Part shown: in pieces, positions 17,167 through 26,164 of the stretch | Numbering within the stretch: the stretch's first letter is position 1 | Layout: each line of letters opens with the position of its first letter | Assembly: GCA_963704825.1 (NCBI GenBank) | Contig: CAVPHV010000014.1 | Coordinates: 310,001-374,000 of the forward strand | Direction of reading: 5' to 3' | Source of the DNA: CAVPHV01 sp963704825 | Lineage (GTDB): Bacteria > Actinomycetota > Acidimicrobiia > Spongiisociales > UBA5794 | DNA: 64,000 bases | Notes under the pieces: model-generated | The model's database searches: none | What the model saw: only the letters and a program-made list of their open reading frames with translations | What the model was told of the DNA's origin: nothing | Position numbers and translations under genes: made by a program

Positions 17167-18003
17167 GTGCGACTCTCCTTCAAGACTCGTCCCCAGCGCA
17201 GCGAGTGGCAGCCGATCGTCGACTTCTGGAGGGAGGGCGACCGAATCGACCTATATGATGCCGGCTGGACGTTTGACCACCTCGACCCCATCTTCAGCGA
17301 CGGGCCCGGTCCGGTGTTCGAGGGGTGGACGATGCTTGCGGCGCTGAGCGGTCTCGTCCATCGTCTCCGCCTCGGTGTCCTCGTGACCGGCAATACCTAC
17401 CGCCACCCCGCGGTGCTGGCCAACATGGCGGCATCGCTCGACGTTGCCTCCGGCGGACGGCTCGAAATCGGACTAGGCACCGGCTGGGTCGAGGCTGAGC
17501 ACGCCGCCTACGGTATCGCACTGCCGTCCTGGAAAGAACGGTTCGACCGGCTCGAGGAGACCTGCGAGATCCTCCACTTGCTCTTCACCAGAGACGTTGC
17601 GAGTTTCGACGGCTCCTTCTACCAACTCGAACGAGCGACCGCCCTCCCCAAACCGATCCAGAAGCCCCACCCGCCAATCGTGATTGGAGGCACCGGAGAG
17701 AAACGCACGCTGCGAATCGCCGCCCTTTGGGCCGACCAGTGGAATCTTCCCGGCGGCGACCCCGCCACGTTGGCGCGCAAGGTGGAGGTGCTCCACGGCC
17801 ACTGTGCCGAGGTCGGGCGGGATCCGGCCAGCATCGAGGTATCGGTCAAGATCAAAGCCGATGGCGACCCGCTCGAGTTCGCCGACCTCGTCGCCGAGTT
17901 CCGCGCCGCCGGCGCAGGTCACATCATCGCGATGTTCGAGGCTCCCTTCGACCCAGCCAAGCTCGGCGCCCTCGCCGGAGCAGTCGGCCCCTCGTTGCGC
18001 TGA
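17167..18003 (+). CDS. LLM-class (luciferase-like, probably F420-dependent) oxidoreductase
   Basis: 278 aa TIM-barrel oxidoreductase. The N-terminus RLSFKTRPQRSEWQPIVDFW and the blocks RLRLGVLVTGNTYRHPAVLA, GRLEIGLGTGW and PPIVIGGTGEKRTLR are typical of actinobacterial F420-dependent LLM proteins; the substrate is unknown. Start GTG 17167 is chosen because similarity begins there. The frame is open to 16975, but that part overlaps the PHP gene and translates to unrelated, Arg-rich sequence. It is spaced 10 nt from the PHP gene, so probably co-transcribed. Its stop is 21 nt from the end of a convergent molybdo-subunit gene. Confidence 0.85.
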   Translation: MRLSFKTRPQRSEWQPIVDFWREGDRIDLYDAGWTFDHLDPIFSDGPGPVFEGWTMLAALSGLVHRLRLGVLVTGNTYRHPAVLANMAASLDVASGGRLEIGLGTGWVEAEHAAYGIALPSWKERFDRLEETCEILHLLFTRDVASFDGSFYQLERATALPKPIQKPHPPIVIGGTGEKRTLRIAALWADQWNLPGGDPATLARKVEVLHGHCAEVGRDPASIEVSVKIKADGDPLEFADLVAEFRAAGAGHIIAMFEAPFDPAKLGALAGAVGPSLR

Positions 18004-18024
18004 GAGGACACGTTCCCCGATCGA

Positions 18025-19600
18025 CTACTGCTTCTGCTCCTGTATGGCTTCCCACACGCGTTGGGGGGTGAGGGGAAGGTCACGGATCGTCAGGCCGGTG
18101 GCGTCGCGGACGGCAGCACCAACGGCGGGTGCGGTGCACAACAGGCTGCCCTCGCTGACGCCCTTGACCCCGTACGGGCCCGGCCCGTCGTGGTTTTCGA
18201 TGCTGGCGCTGATCAGTTCGGTGGGCAGATCCTTGCTGGTGGGGATGCGATAGTCGATGGCGCCGAGGTTTCTGGTCCGCCCATCTTCATCGAGGATGAG
18301 CCACTCCATCAGCGTGTGCCCGAGACCCATGATGGCGGCGCCTTCGTCCTGGCCGTGTACCTGCTGTGGGTTGAGGGCGGTTCCAACATCACCGACCGTG
18401 ACGTGCTTGACGATCCGAACCTCTCCGGTGTCCCCGTCGACCTCGGCCTCGATAGCGGTGCAGTTGAACTCGAAGAAGGCGGCGGTACCTGCCAGAGGAT
18501 GATCCGGCACTTTGTCCTTGCGCATCTCACCGTTGCCGATGACTTCGCCGCCCAGCGCGCCGAGGCCCGCGGTGACGACATCGATGATCGGCAACTCTTC
18601 GCCGGTCATGCGCACCACGCCGTCGTCGACCTCGATGTCCGCTTCATCCACTCCGTGGACGCGAGCGGCCATGGCCCGGACCTGGGAGTGAATGTCCTTG
18701 CAGGCGCGGTAGACCGAGGTGCCCATCAGCACTGTCGATCGACTTGCCGAGGTCTGCTGGTCGTAAGGGACGGTGGCCGTGTCTCCCATGATCACGTTGA
18801 CGTGCTCGAGCGGGATGCCCATCTCTTGGGCGACGATCTGAGAAAAGACCGTCCTGGCACCCTGGCCCATGTCGGAGGTTCCACAGAAGATGAGGGCACT
18901 TCCGTCGGCGAGTAGCCGTACCGTTGAGTAGGACAACCCAGTGGTTGGGCCGATTTCAGTCCGAGGGCGATACCGCGGCCCCGCCCGGGGGCAGCGGGGT
19001 ATCCCAGCGATGAGTTCAGCGGCCTTGTCGACCGTTTGGCCAGTCGCGTCGGCGGGGGTGTCGCCTGGGACAAACTCGACGCCTTTTCGGGAAGGTTGCG
19101 CGACGGATGGCGAGGCGGTCGATGCCAAGAGCGATCGCGCATCGTGAGCGTCGATTCGCGGGCCAGGTGATCTGGGGCACACAAACCGCGGAACGCAGTC
19201 GTCGGGGTTGTGTTCGAGAGTATCGTCTCCGATGATCTTCACGCAGGGACACGGTATGGTCCGGCGGCGACATACGAGGACTTGCTGGCGACACGATCGG
19301 CAATGTCGACGTAAGCCGATCAGATAGTCGGTTTCGATGTCATTGAAGAGCATGTCGCAGTCATTGCTCAGACCATTCGCACCGGACTCGGGTCGATGGG
19401 CGGCGGACGGCCTGGAAGGTCTCTTCGAGCGACATGACGAGCGCACCGGCCGGCAGTTTTGATCGCATGTAGCAGACCAACGGTTCGAGCTTCGGATGCT
19501 GCTTGCACCGAAGCCACCGCCGGGATCGGGCGAAGACGTAGCTTGAAAGCGGATGTGAGCAGATCGCAACGTATTCTGTAGCTGGAATGGGTGCTGGATG
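18025..19600 (-). pseudogene. Xanthine-dehydrogenase-type molybdopterin-binding subunit, 5' part scrambled
   Basis: The C-terminal ~308 residues (18025 to about 18950) are a clean reading frame of the molybdopterin-binding subunit: TGLSYSTVRLLADGSALIF, GTSDMGQGARTV, and the active-site-type GVKGVSEG near the end, finishing LPLTPQRVWEAIQEQ. Upstream the frame breaks. GRGIALGLKS lies in a second frame next to a GGCC run at 18947-18951 where one G seems missing. RKGVEFVPGDTPAD returns to the first frame near 19.07 kb, and ALGIDRLAIRR is in a third near 19.12 kb. The order is correct for this family, so a full gene was probably present and the sequence carries several small indels before decaying into nonsense. 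Sequencing error is more likely than true decay. Confidence 0.75.
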
Positions 19601-20160
19601 GTGCTACACTGAAGCTGTGCAATCTGGTTAGCATGAAAGCATGAGGCTGATGGGAAGTGGGTGAATGGGAACTGTACTCGTTGATACGTAGTCGGCGGCT
19701 CGGCGGCGGGATATGCCCAGCGAAGTTGATGGTTTACGTTGGTGTGGGAAACGCTGCGAGTGAAGCGAAGGATCTGAACGAGGAGTCGAGAAGGCGTGAT
19801 GCTGTGGACCTCGGAAGAATGTACTTACGGACAGGTGGCGCTTCTTGCGCTCCTTGGTTCGGCGGACAGCTGCACGGCTGCGTGGTAGTTACGTGTGACG
19901 GAGACGGGTTGAATGAAGTATATAAATTTGTAATATAGCATTTTTTTTTCGCCTATCGCCGGCATTTCGGCGCCAAAAAAAAAAAATTTAATAAAAATAT
20001 AATAAAAAAATTAATTAATTAATTTTTTTTAAATAAAAATAATTTATAAAAAAAAAAAAAAATATAATTTTTTTATAATATTTATATAAAAAATAAAATT
20101 TAATATATAATAAAAAAAAAAAAAAAAAAATTTTATTAATATAGGACCGGAGCCGCTGTC
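19601..20160. other. Low-quality or low-complexity stretch, almost pure A/T at 19,925-20,143
   Basis: No gene is supported. From about 19,600 the sequence stops resembling the surrounding GC-rich coding DNA. From about 19,925 to 20,143 it consists almost entirely of A and T homopolymers, with one short GC island (cgcctatcgccggcatttcg, about 19,950-19,970). It begins inside the scrambled molybdo-subunit and ends abruptly just before an intact operon. This looks like a failed consensus or contig join, not biology. Confidence 0.7.
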
Positions 20161-20256
20161 GATGATCCATGATCGATGATCAGGTGAGAGGATATGGCGT
20201 ACGGCCGCCATCACATCCATTTCAAATCGATCAACTCCACAGGAGAGGAACGCGGC

Positions 20257-21147
20257 GTGAAGCGCCTCCGAAGATTCGACTACTACGAGCCGACGTCGCT
20301 CGGTGATGCGATTGAGATCCTGTCAGCAGCCGGCGAGGGGGCGCGCCTGCTCGCCGGTGGGACCGATCTCGTCGTCGACATGAAGACCGGACGGATGCGT
20401 CCGACTACGGTCGTCAATCTCAAGCGCATTCCGGGGCTGACCGGGATCGAGGACGTCGGCGTGGGAACTCGGGTTGGGGCCCTCACCAAGGTGACGATCG
20501 TGGAGGAGTCCTGCCTCGTCCAGGATCGTCACCCTGCTCTTGCTGAGGCGGCCTCGCTCCTGGCCTCCCCGCCGGTGCGGGCTCTGGCAACCATCGGTGG
20601 CAACGTGGGCAGAGCGTCGCCGGCGTCCGACCTCGGGCCCGCCCTCATCGTGTCGTCGGCCACTGCGACCATCGAGGGCCGTGGCGGGGCCAGAAACGAA
20701 CCCGTCGAGGATTTGTACACCGGGCCGGGTACTACGTCGTTGGCGGCTTCCGACGTCATCACTTCCATCTTTCTGCCGAGTCCGCCACCGGGATTCGGAT
20801 CGGCCTCTCTCAAGCTGGGCGAACGGGGCAGCGGGACCGACATCGCCCTTGCCGGCGTCTCGGCCAGCGTGGTGATCGGCGCAGACGGCAGGATCGCCAA
20901 CTGCCGGATAGCGTTGGCTTCGCTGGGCCCGACCCCCTTCCGGGCCTCGGCCACCGAGACTCTGTTGCGCGGCGAGATGCCGACCGCCGAATTGCTGGCC
21001 GACGCGGCTGCTGCGGCCGGTCGAGAGGCCGAGCCGATCAGCGACATGCGGGCGAGCGCGTCGTACCGCACTGCGCTGGCACAAGTGCTGACCAAGCGAG
21101 TGCTGTTCGCCGCCATCGCCTCCTCCGGAGCGGAGGTGGCCGCATGA
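20257..21147 (+). CDS. Molybdo-hydroxylase FAD-binding subunit (CoxM/XdhB type)
   Basis: 296 aa. FAD-binding motifs LLAGGTDLVVDMK (about residues 30-42) and ATIGGNVGRASPASDLGPAL (about 109-128) identify the medium subunit of xanthine dehydrogenase/CO dehydrogenase-type enzymes, followed by the CO_deh_flav C-terminal domain. It passes electrons from the [2Fe-2S] subunit to the acceptor. Start GTG 20257 (MKRLRRFDYYEP) is chosen because AGGAGAGG is about 8 nt upstream; an in-frame ATG at 20194 encodes unrelated residues next to the bad-quality stretch. It overlaps the next gene by 4 nt (ATGA). Confidence 0.93.
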   Translation: MKRLRRFDYYEPTSLGDAIEILSAAGEGARLLAGGTDLVVDMKTGRMRPTTVVNLKRIPGLTGIEDVGVGTRVGALTKVTIVEESCLVQDRHPALAEAASLLASPPVRALATIGGNVGRASPASDLGPALIVSSATATIEGRGGARNEPVEDLYTGPGTTSLAASDVITSIFLPSPPPGFGSASLKLGERGSGTDIALAGVSASVVIGADGRIANCRIALASLGPTPFRASATETLLRGEMPTAELLADAAAAAGREAEPISDMRASASYRTALAQVLTKRVLFAAIASSGAEVAA

Positions 21148-21608
21148 TCAGCTTGGACTTCACCGTCAACGGCAAGCGGTATCAGCTCGATGTGGACCCT
21201 TGGCTCACCCTGCTGGAAGTGCTGCGCGAGAACATGCTGTTGACGGGCACCAAAGAGGGATGTGGCATCGGCGATTGCGGGACCTGCGTGATCCTCGCCG
21301 ACGGCGCACCGGTGACCTCGTGCCTCGTCCTCGTCGGCGATGCCGACGGAGCCACGATCGAAACCGTCGAAGGCCTCGCCGTTCACGGCGAACTGAACGA
21401 GGTGCAGAAGGCATTCATCAGGGCGGGTGCGTTCCAGTGTGGGTTCTGCACCCCCGCCATGGTGCTGACGGCCACCGCGATGTTTCGTGAGGAAGATCAG
21501 CCGGATATCGAGCATGTCAAGAAGGCGCTGGGCGGCATCCTCTGCCGCTGCGGGGCCTATCCGAAGATCCTCGAAGCCGTGGTCGAGATGAGGGGGCGCG
21601 GGGCGTGA
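21144..21608 (+). CDS. Molybdo-hydroxylase [2Fe-2S] subunit (CoxS/XdhC type)
   Basis: 154 aa small subunit with two [2Fe-2S] domains. The plant-type ferredoxin domain carries EGCGIGDCGTCVILADG with the fourth Cys in VTSC (residues ~39-61). The helical domain carries GAFQCGFCTPAM and GILCRCGAYPKI (residues ~95-142). It relays electrons from the Mo site to FAD. It overlaps both neighbours by 4 nt (ATGA, GTGA), so the three subunits are translationally coupled. Confidence 0.96.
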   Translation: MISLDFTVNGKRYQLDVDPWLTLLEVLRENMLLTGTKEGCGIGDCGTCVILADGAPVTSCLVLVGDADGATIETVEGLAVHGELNEVQKAFIRAGAFQCGFCTPAMVLTATAMFREEDQPDIEHVKKALGGILCRCGAYPKILEAVVEMRGRGA

Positions 21609-23908
21609 CTGGGTACGTGGGAGCTCGGGTGCCGCGAGTGGACTCGGTCGAGAAGGTGACCGGGGGAGCGGTCTACGGCGTCGATGTACAGATTCCCGGC
21701 GCGCTGCACGGAGCGGTGCTGCGGAGCCCGTATCCGCATGCCCGTATCGTGGCGATTGACGCCGGTGCGGCCCAGGCGGCACCCGGCGTAGAGGTCGTGG
21801 TAGCCGGGCGTGACTTCCCCCTGCTATTTGGAGCTGCGATCCGAGATCAACCTTTCTTGGCGATCGATCGAGTCCGCTATGTGGGGGAGCCGGTGGTGGC
21901 CGTTGCCGCGATCACAGAAGCCGCCGCCCAGGAGGCGTTGGATCTGATCCGCGTTGACTATGAGGAATTGCCTGCCGTGGTCGACATGCGCTTGGCGCTG
22001 GCCGCTGACGCACCGCTGGTGCATCCCGAGATGGATTTGTACGAGCGGGGGTCGCACCAAATAGTCCCACATACCAACATCAACACGCTCTACCGCTACC
22101 AGCGTGGCGACGTCGAGGCGGGCTTTGCCGCGGCGGACCTGGTGGTCGAGGGCGAGTACACCGCCCACGCCCTCAGCCACATGGCGCTCGAGGTGCACGC
22201 TGCGGTCGCCCAGTACGACCAGGTGTCCGGCGAATACACCCTCTGGGTCTCGACCGATCGGCCGTTCTTGCTGCGCGACGAACTGGCGGCCGGACTCGGA
22301 GTCGAAAGCAGCAAGGTCCGGCTGATCGTGGCGCAGGTCGGCGGGTCGTTCGGGGGCAAGGGTGTCCCCGTCGCGGAGGCCATCGCGGTTGCGCTGGCTC
22401 GGCACAGCGGCGGCAGGCCGGTTCGGGTTGAGTTCAGCCGTGAAGAGGATCTGATCGCCACCCAGGTGCGTGTTCCGGCAATCATGAACCTGAAGACCGG
22501 GATGACTCGGGACGGCTTCATGATCGCCCGCAGCGCCGAGGTCCTCTGGGACAGCGGGGCCTACACTGCGTTTACGGTCGGCGTCGCTATTCGCGGCGCA
22601 CAAACCATTGTCGGACCGTACCGCGTTCCCAACCTCGAGATCCTCTCTCGCCAGGTCTACACCAACAAGTCGATCACCGGCTCGTACCGCGGCTACGGCA
22701 CTACTCAGGTCACCTGGGCGTGTGAATCGCAGATGGATGAGATCGCCACTCGTTTGGCAATCGATCCCGTCACCATGAGGCTCCAGAACGGATACGAGGA
22801 GGGTGATGCCTACCTCAACGGCCAGATCATGCACGGGGTGGGTCTGCGAGAAACGATCGAGCGGGCGGCCGTTGAGATCGGCTGGGGCGACGTCGAGCGC
22901 AAACCCGCTCCCCACCTGCGGCGGGGCAAGGGCATCGCCACGACGATCAAGCCGACCATGACACCGTCGAGTTCCAACTGTGTCATCAATGTTGGGGGGG
23001 ACGGCCGGGTATCGGTCATCTGCGCCGCTCCCGAGATTGGTGGCGGGCAGAACACCGTCCTCGCCCAGATGGCCGCCGATGCCATCGGCGTTCCGCTCGA
23101 GCACGTCTCGGTGCCGGCTACCGACACCGCCCTGATGCCCTTCAACGGGCCGGTGGCGTCGAGTCGCACCACCTATCACATGGGCAACGCCATCGTTGTG
23201 GCCGGAGCTGAGCTCCGTGATCAGATCTTGGCGCTTGCCGGTGACTGTCTGAACGTCGAACCGGAAGACCTCGATCTGCGCGACGGCACAGTCTGCGACG
23301 ACGATGGCGTGGCCCTCATCACCCTGAGGGATCTCCTGGCCAGGTACGCCGGTGAGGGCTATTCGCTGACCGTAGGGTCCCGGTACTCCTCGGCGACCTC
23401 ACCCTTGCTCAAGGCCGACCAGGGGCAAGAGTGGATCAGCAGCATCTTCTGGATGTTCTGCACGCAGGCCGCTGAGGTGGAGGTCGACGTCGAAACCGGG
23501 GTGATCCGGGTCGTGAAAGTCGCCGCTGCTGCCGACGTCGGGAAGGCCATCAACCCGATGATGGTCGAACAACAGATCGAGGGTGGCGTTGTCATGGGTG
23601 TCTCCAACGGCATGTTCGAGAGCTTCTCGTACCGCGACGGCCACATCGAGAACGGGTCGCTTGCCGACTACAAGGTCGCCACCATCCAGGACGTCCCCGA
23701 GATCATCCCGATCATCGTGGAGTCGGTCCACAACGAGGCCCCCTACGGAGCGAAGGGCGTTGGGGAACCGGCGGCGGCAGCCACGCCGCCGGCCATCGCC
23801 AATGCGCTGTACGACGCAATCGGGGTTCGCATCACCGATCTCCCGCTCACGCCCGAGAAGGTCCTCAGGGCGTTGGCGGAAAAGGATGCACCACACCGCC
23901 TCGAGTGA
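21605..23908 (+). CDS. Molybdo-hydroxylase catalytic subunit (xanthine dehydrogenase/aldehyde oxidase family)
   Basis: 767 aa. The N-terminal a/b-hammerhead domain (RVDSVEKVTGGAVYGVD...) is followed by the molybdopterin-binding domain with GGSFGGKG, the substrate-side loop TGSYRGYGTTQ, GGGQNTVLAQMAADAIG, and the catalytic-Glu motif PYGAKGVGEPAAAATPPAI. The CO dehydrogenase signature AYRCSF is absent (SYRGYG instead), so this is not an aerobic CO dehydrogenase. It hydroxylates an aldehyde or N-heterocycle, identity unknown. Start GTG 21605 lies inside the GTGA overlap. It likely needs a MocA-type cytidylated cofactor; a mocA-like gene is at 42.3 kb. Confidence 0.93.
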   Translation: MTGYVGARVPRVDSVEKVTGGAVYGVDVQIPGALHGAVLRSPYPHARIVAIDAGAAQAAPGVEVVVAGRDFPLLFGAAIRDQPFLAIDRVRYVGEPVVAVAAITEAAAQEALDLIRVDYEELPAVVDMRLALAADAPLVHPEMDLYERGSHQIVPHTNINTLYRYQRGDVEAGFAAADLVVEGEYTAHALSHMALEVHAAVAQYDQVSGEYTLWVSTDRPFLLRDELAAGLGVESSKVRLIVAQVGGSFGGKGVPVAEAIAVALARHSGGRPVRVEFSREEDLIATQVRVPAIMNLKTGMTRDGFMIARSAEVLWDSGAYTAFTVGVAIRGAQTIVGPYRVPNLEILSRQVYTNKSITGSYRGYGTTQVTWACESQMDEIATRLAIDPVTMRLQNGYEEGDAYLNGQIMHGVGLRETIERAAVEIGWGDVERKPAPHLRRGKGIATTIKPTMTPSSSNCVINVGGDGRVSVICAAPEIGGGQNTVLAQMAADAIGVPLEHVSVPATDTALMPFNGPVASSRTTYHMGNAIVVAGAELRDQILALAGDCLNVEPEDLDLRDGTVCDDDGVALITLRDLLARYAGEGYSLTVGSRYSSATSPLLKADQGQEWISSIFWMFCTQAAEVEVDVETGVIRVVKVAAAADVGKAINPMMVEQQIEGGVVMGVSNGMFESFSYRDGHIENGSLADYKVATIQDVPEIIPIIVESVHNEAPYGAKGVGEPAAAATPPAIANALYDAIGVRITDLPLTPEKVLRALAEKDAPHRLE

Positions 23909-23966
23909 TTCCCTCGGCTCGCGTCGCGTGAACTCGCCTATGTCCGTCGGTGAACTCCCGCCTATG

Positions 23967-26162
23967 TCAGTTGCGGAACTTGCGGCCGTCGGCGGCGGCG
24001 TCGCGCAACAACTGGGCAGGCTCGAAGCGGGGACCGAACCGTGCGGCGTACTCGTCGAGTTTGGCGACGATGGTGTCGGCGCCGACCTGGTCGACGTACC
24101 AGAACGGTCCGCCCCGGAACGGCGGGAAACCAAAGCCGAAGATGGCCCCGATATCGCCATCGCGCGCCGAGCGCAGGATGCCCTCTTCTAGGCACCGCAC
24201 CGCTTCGTTGATCAGCGGAAGCGCCAGACGCTGCTGGATCTCTGCGCGCGGCATCTTGGTGGTCGGCTTCACGCCCAAGGTCTCATACACCGTGGCGTCG
24301 ACTCCCTTCTTCTCGCCGTCCTCGTACTCGTAGAAGCCGCGTCCGTTCTTGCGACCCTTGCGGTCGTCGTCAACCAGTGTCGAGAAGCCCGCCTCCGGCA
24401 TCATCCGATCGCCGAACTCGGCCGCCATGATCTTGGCGATCTTGGCGCCGACATCGATTCCCACCTCATCGGTCAACAGCACGGGCCCTATCGGGAAGCC
24501 CCATGCCACCATGGCGGAGTCGATGTCTTCGATCGGGACGCCCTCGGCGAGCAGGTAGCCCACCTCGTTCATGTAGGGCCCGAGCACCCTGGTCGTGTAG
24601 AAGCCGGTTCCGTCGTTGACGACGATGACCGTCTTGCCTTGACGTTTGCCGAACTCCACGACCGTGGCCGTGACCGAGTCATAGGTCTGGTCGGTCACGA
24701 TCACCTCGAGCAGCGGCATCTTCTCAACCGGGGAGAAGTAGTGCATGCCGACGACGTTCTTCGGCCTGGCCGCCGCCGAGGCGATCTGGGAGATCGGGAT
24801 CGATGATGTGTTGGACGCGAAGATCACGTCCTCGTTGGTGGCGGCTTCGGCCTTCTGGAGGACCGATTGCTTCAATGCGAGGTCTTCGAACACCGCTTCG
24901 ATGACGAGATCGACATCGCCATAGCCGCCGTAGTCGGTGGTGCCGGTGACGAGGCTCATCGCTCGGTCGGCGTCCGCCGGCTTCATCCTGCGCCGCTTCA
25001 CCTGGCCGTCGAGCACCTTGCGAACGTAGGCGAGGCCGCGGGCCACGCCGGCGTCGTCGACCTCGTTGATGCGGGTTGGCGTCTTGGCGCGGGTCGTGTT
25101 GACGGCTGCGATGCCGCCGCCCATCAGGCCTCCGCCGAGGACGCCGACCTTGGAGACGGTGCGCGCCTTGGCCTTCGAGTCGATGCCGCGGTCCTTCTTG
25201 AGGGCTTGACTGGCGAAGAACACCGACATCAGCGCTTTCGCTTCAGGCGAGACAACCAGTTCGCCGAACTCGGCGAGCTCGGCGGCGTAGCCGGCCTCGA
25301 GTCCATCGTCGATTCCAACCTTGACGGCGCGCAGCGCCGCGGGCGGGGCCGGATAGTTGCCCTTGGTGGCCTCGAGCATCTTCTCCTCAGCCTTCGAGAA
25401 CAGGACCTTGCGGCCGACCGGGTTCTCTTCGAGAGCGAGTTGCTGGAGGGCTGCGGGCGACAGCCGGGAACGCATCCTGGTGAGGCGAGTCTCGCCGCCA
25501 TCGGACGAAGCCGCAGCCTCCAAGGCTCGTCGATGGGCGATGTCGCCGAGCACCTCTTTGGGGCAGATCTCGTCGACGAGCCCCATCTTGAGGGCGCGAC
25601 GGGGACGAACCGACCGTCCCGTGAGGATCAAGTCGAGGCCGGCGGCAATGCCGATCAGCCGGGGGAGACGCTGGGTTCCGCCGCCGCCCGGGATGATGCC
25701 GAGCTGGACCTCGGGCTGGCCGAGCTGGGTTTGCTTTTCGTCATTGGAGGCGATGCGCATGCTGGCTGCAAGGGCAAGTTCCATGCCGCCGCCTAGGCAG
25801 GCGCCGTGGATGGCGGCCACCACCGGCTTACCCAGTTCGGTCGTGAGTGCTTCGAGCCTGGCAAAGGCGACGTGCACCTCGCCGAGCAGGTCGACCGCTT
25901 CGGAGGCGTCCGTGAGGCTCTGGAGGAACCGAATGTCGGCGCCGGCCAGGAAGTTGTCCGGCTTGGCGGAGCCGAGGACCAGCGCCTTGATGGCGGCATC
26001 GGTTTCGCAACGCTCGATGACCTTCACGAGGTCACCGGCGAGGTCGGGTCCGAGGGTGTTCATGGCTTCACCGGCGCGGTCCATGAGCGCGGTGGCGACA
26101 CCGTCGTCATCGACGGAGAAGTGGATGTGGTCGAGTTCGAGATCTGAGTTCTTCTTCGTCAT
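23967..26162 (-). CDS. fadJ: Fatty-acid oxidation multifunctional enzyme (enoyl-CoA hydratase / 3-hydroxyacyl-CoA dehydrogenase)
   Basis: 731 aa, FadJ/FadB-type alpha subunit. The N-terminal crotonase domain has KPVVAAIHGACLGGGMELAL (oxyanion hole) and PEVQLGIIPGGGGTQRLPR with the catalytic Glu. The NAD-binding dehydrogenase domain has GVLGGGLMGGGIAAVN and GMHYFSPVEKMPLLEVI with the catalytic His; two C-terminal HAD domains follow (FYTTRVLGPYMNE...). Start ATG 26162 (MTKKNSDLELDHIHF) is 2 nt past the thiolase stop, so the two genes form one operon. Together they carry out the hydratase, dehydrogenase and thiolysis steps of beta-oxidation. The glycine-rich motif reads GGGLMGGG rather than the commoner GAGxMGxG. 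Confidence 0.95.
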   Translation of the reverse strand: MTKKNSDLELDHIHFSVDDDGVATALMDRAGEAMNTLGPDLAGDLVKVIERCETDAAIKALVLGSAKPDNFLAGADIRFLQSLTDASEAVDLLGEVHVAFARLEALTTELGKPVVAAIHGACLGGGMELALAASMRIASNDEKQTQLGQPEVQLGIIPGGGGTQRLPRLIGIAAGLDLILTGRSVRPRRALKMGLVDEICPKEVLGDIAHRRALEAAASSDGGETRLTRMRSRLSPAALQQLALEENPVGRKVLFSKAEEKMLEATKGNYPAPPAALRAVKVGIDDGLEAGYAAELAEFGELVVSPEAKALMSVFFASQALKKDRGIDSKAKARTVSKVGVLGGGLMGGGIAAVNTTRAKTPTRINEVDDAGVARGLAYVRKVLDGQVKRRRMKPADADRAMSLVTGTTDYGGYGDVDLVIEAVFEDLALKQSVLQKAEAATNEDVIFASNTSSIPISQIASAAARPKNVVGMHYFSPVEKMPLLEVIVTDQTYDSVTATVVEFGKRQGKTVIVVNDGTGFYTTRVLGPYMNEVGYLLAEGVPIEDIDSAMVAWGFPIGPVLLTDEVGIDVGAKIAKIMAAEFGDRMMPEAGFSTLVDDDRKGRKNGRGFYEYEDGEKKGVDATVYETLGVKPTTKMPRAEIQQRLALPLINEAVRCLEEGILRSARDGDIGAIFGFGFPPFRGGPFWYVDQVGADTIVAKLDEYAARFGPRFEPAQLLRDAAADGRKFRN

Positions 26163-26164
26163 TC

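Noticed and set aside
19657..19938. 93-aa plus-strand ORF
   Set aside because: It lies in the degraded stretch and resembles no protein.
19925..20143. A/T-rich tract as a replication origin, S/MAR-like site or horizontally acquired DNA
   Set aside because: Long homopolymers with no genes, iterons or DnaA boxes, continuous with a stretch where a conserved gene decays into frameshifts; a consensus artefact is more likely.
21605..23908. Aerobic CO dehydrogenase (CoxL)
   Set aside because: The AYRCSF active-site loop is absent; the loop reads SYRGYG as in other hydroxylases.
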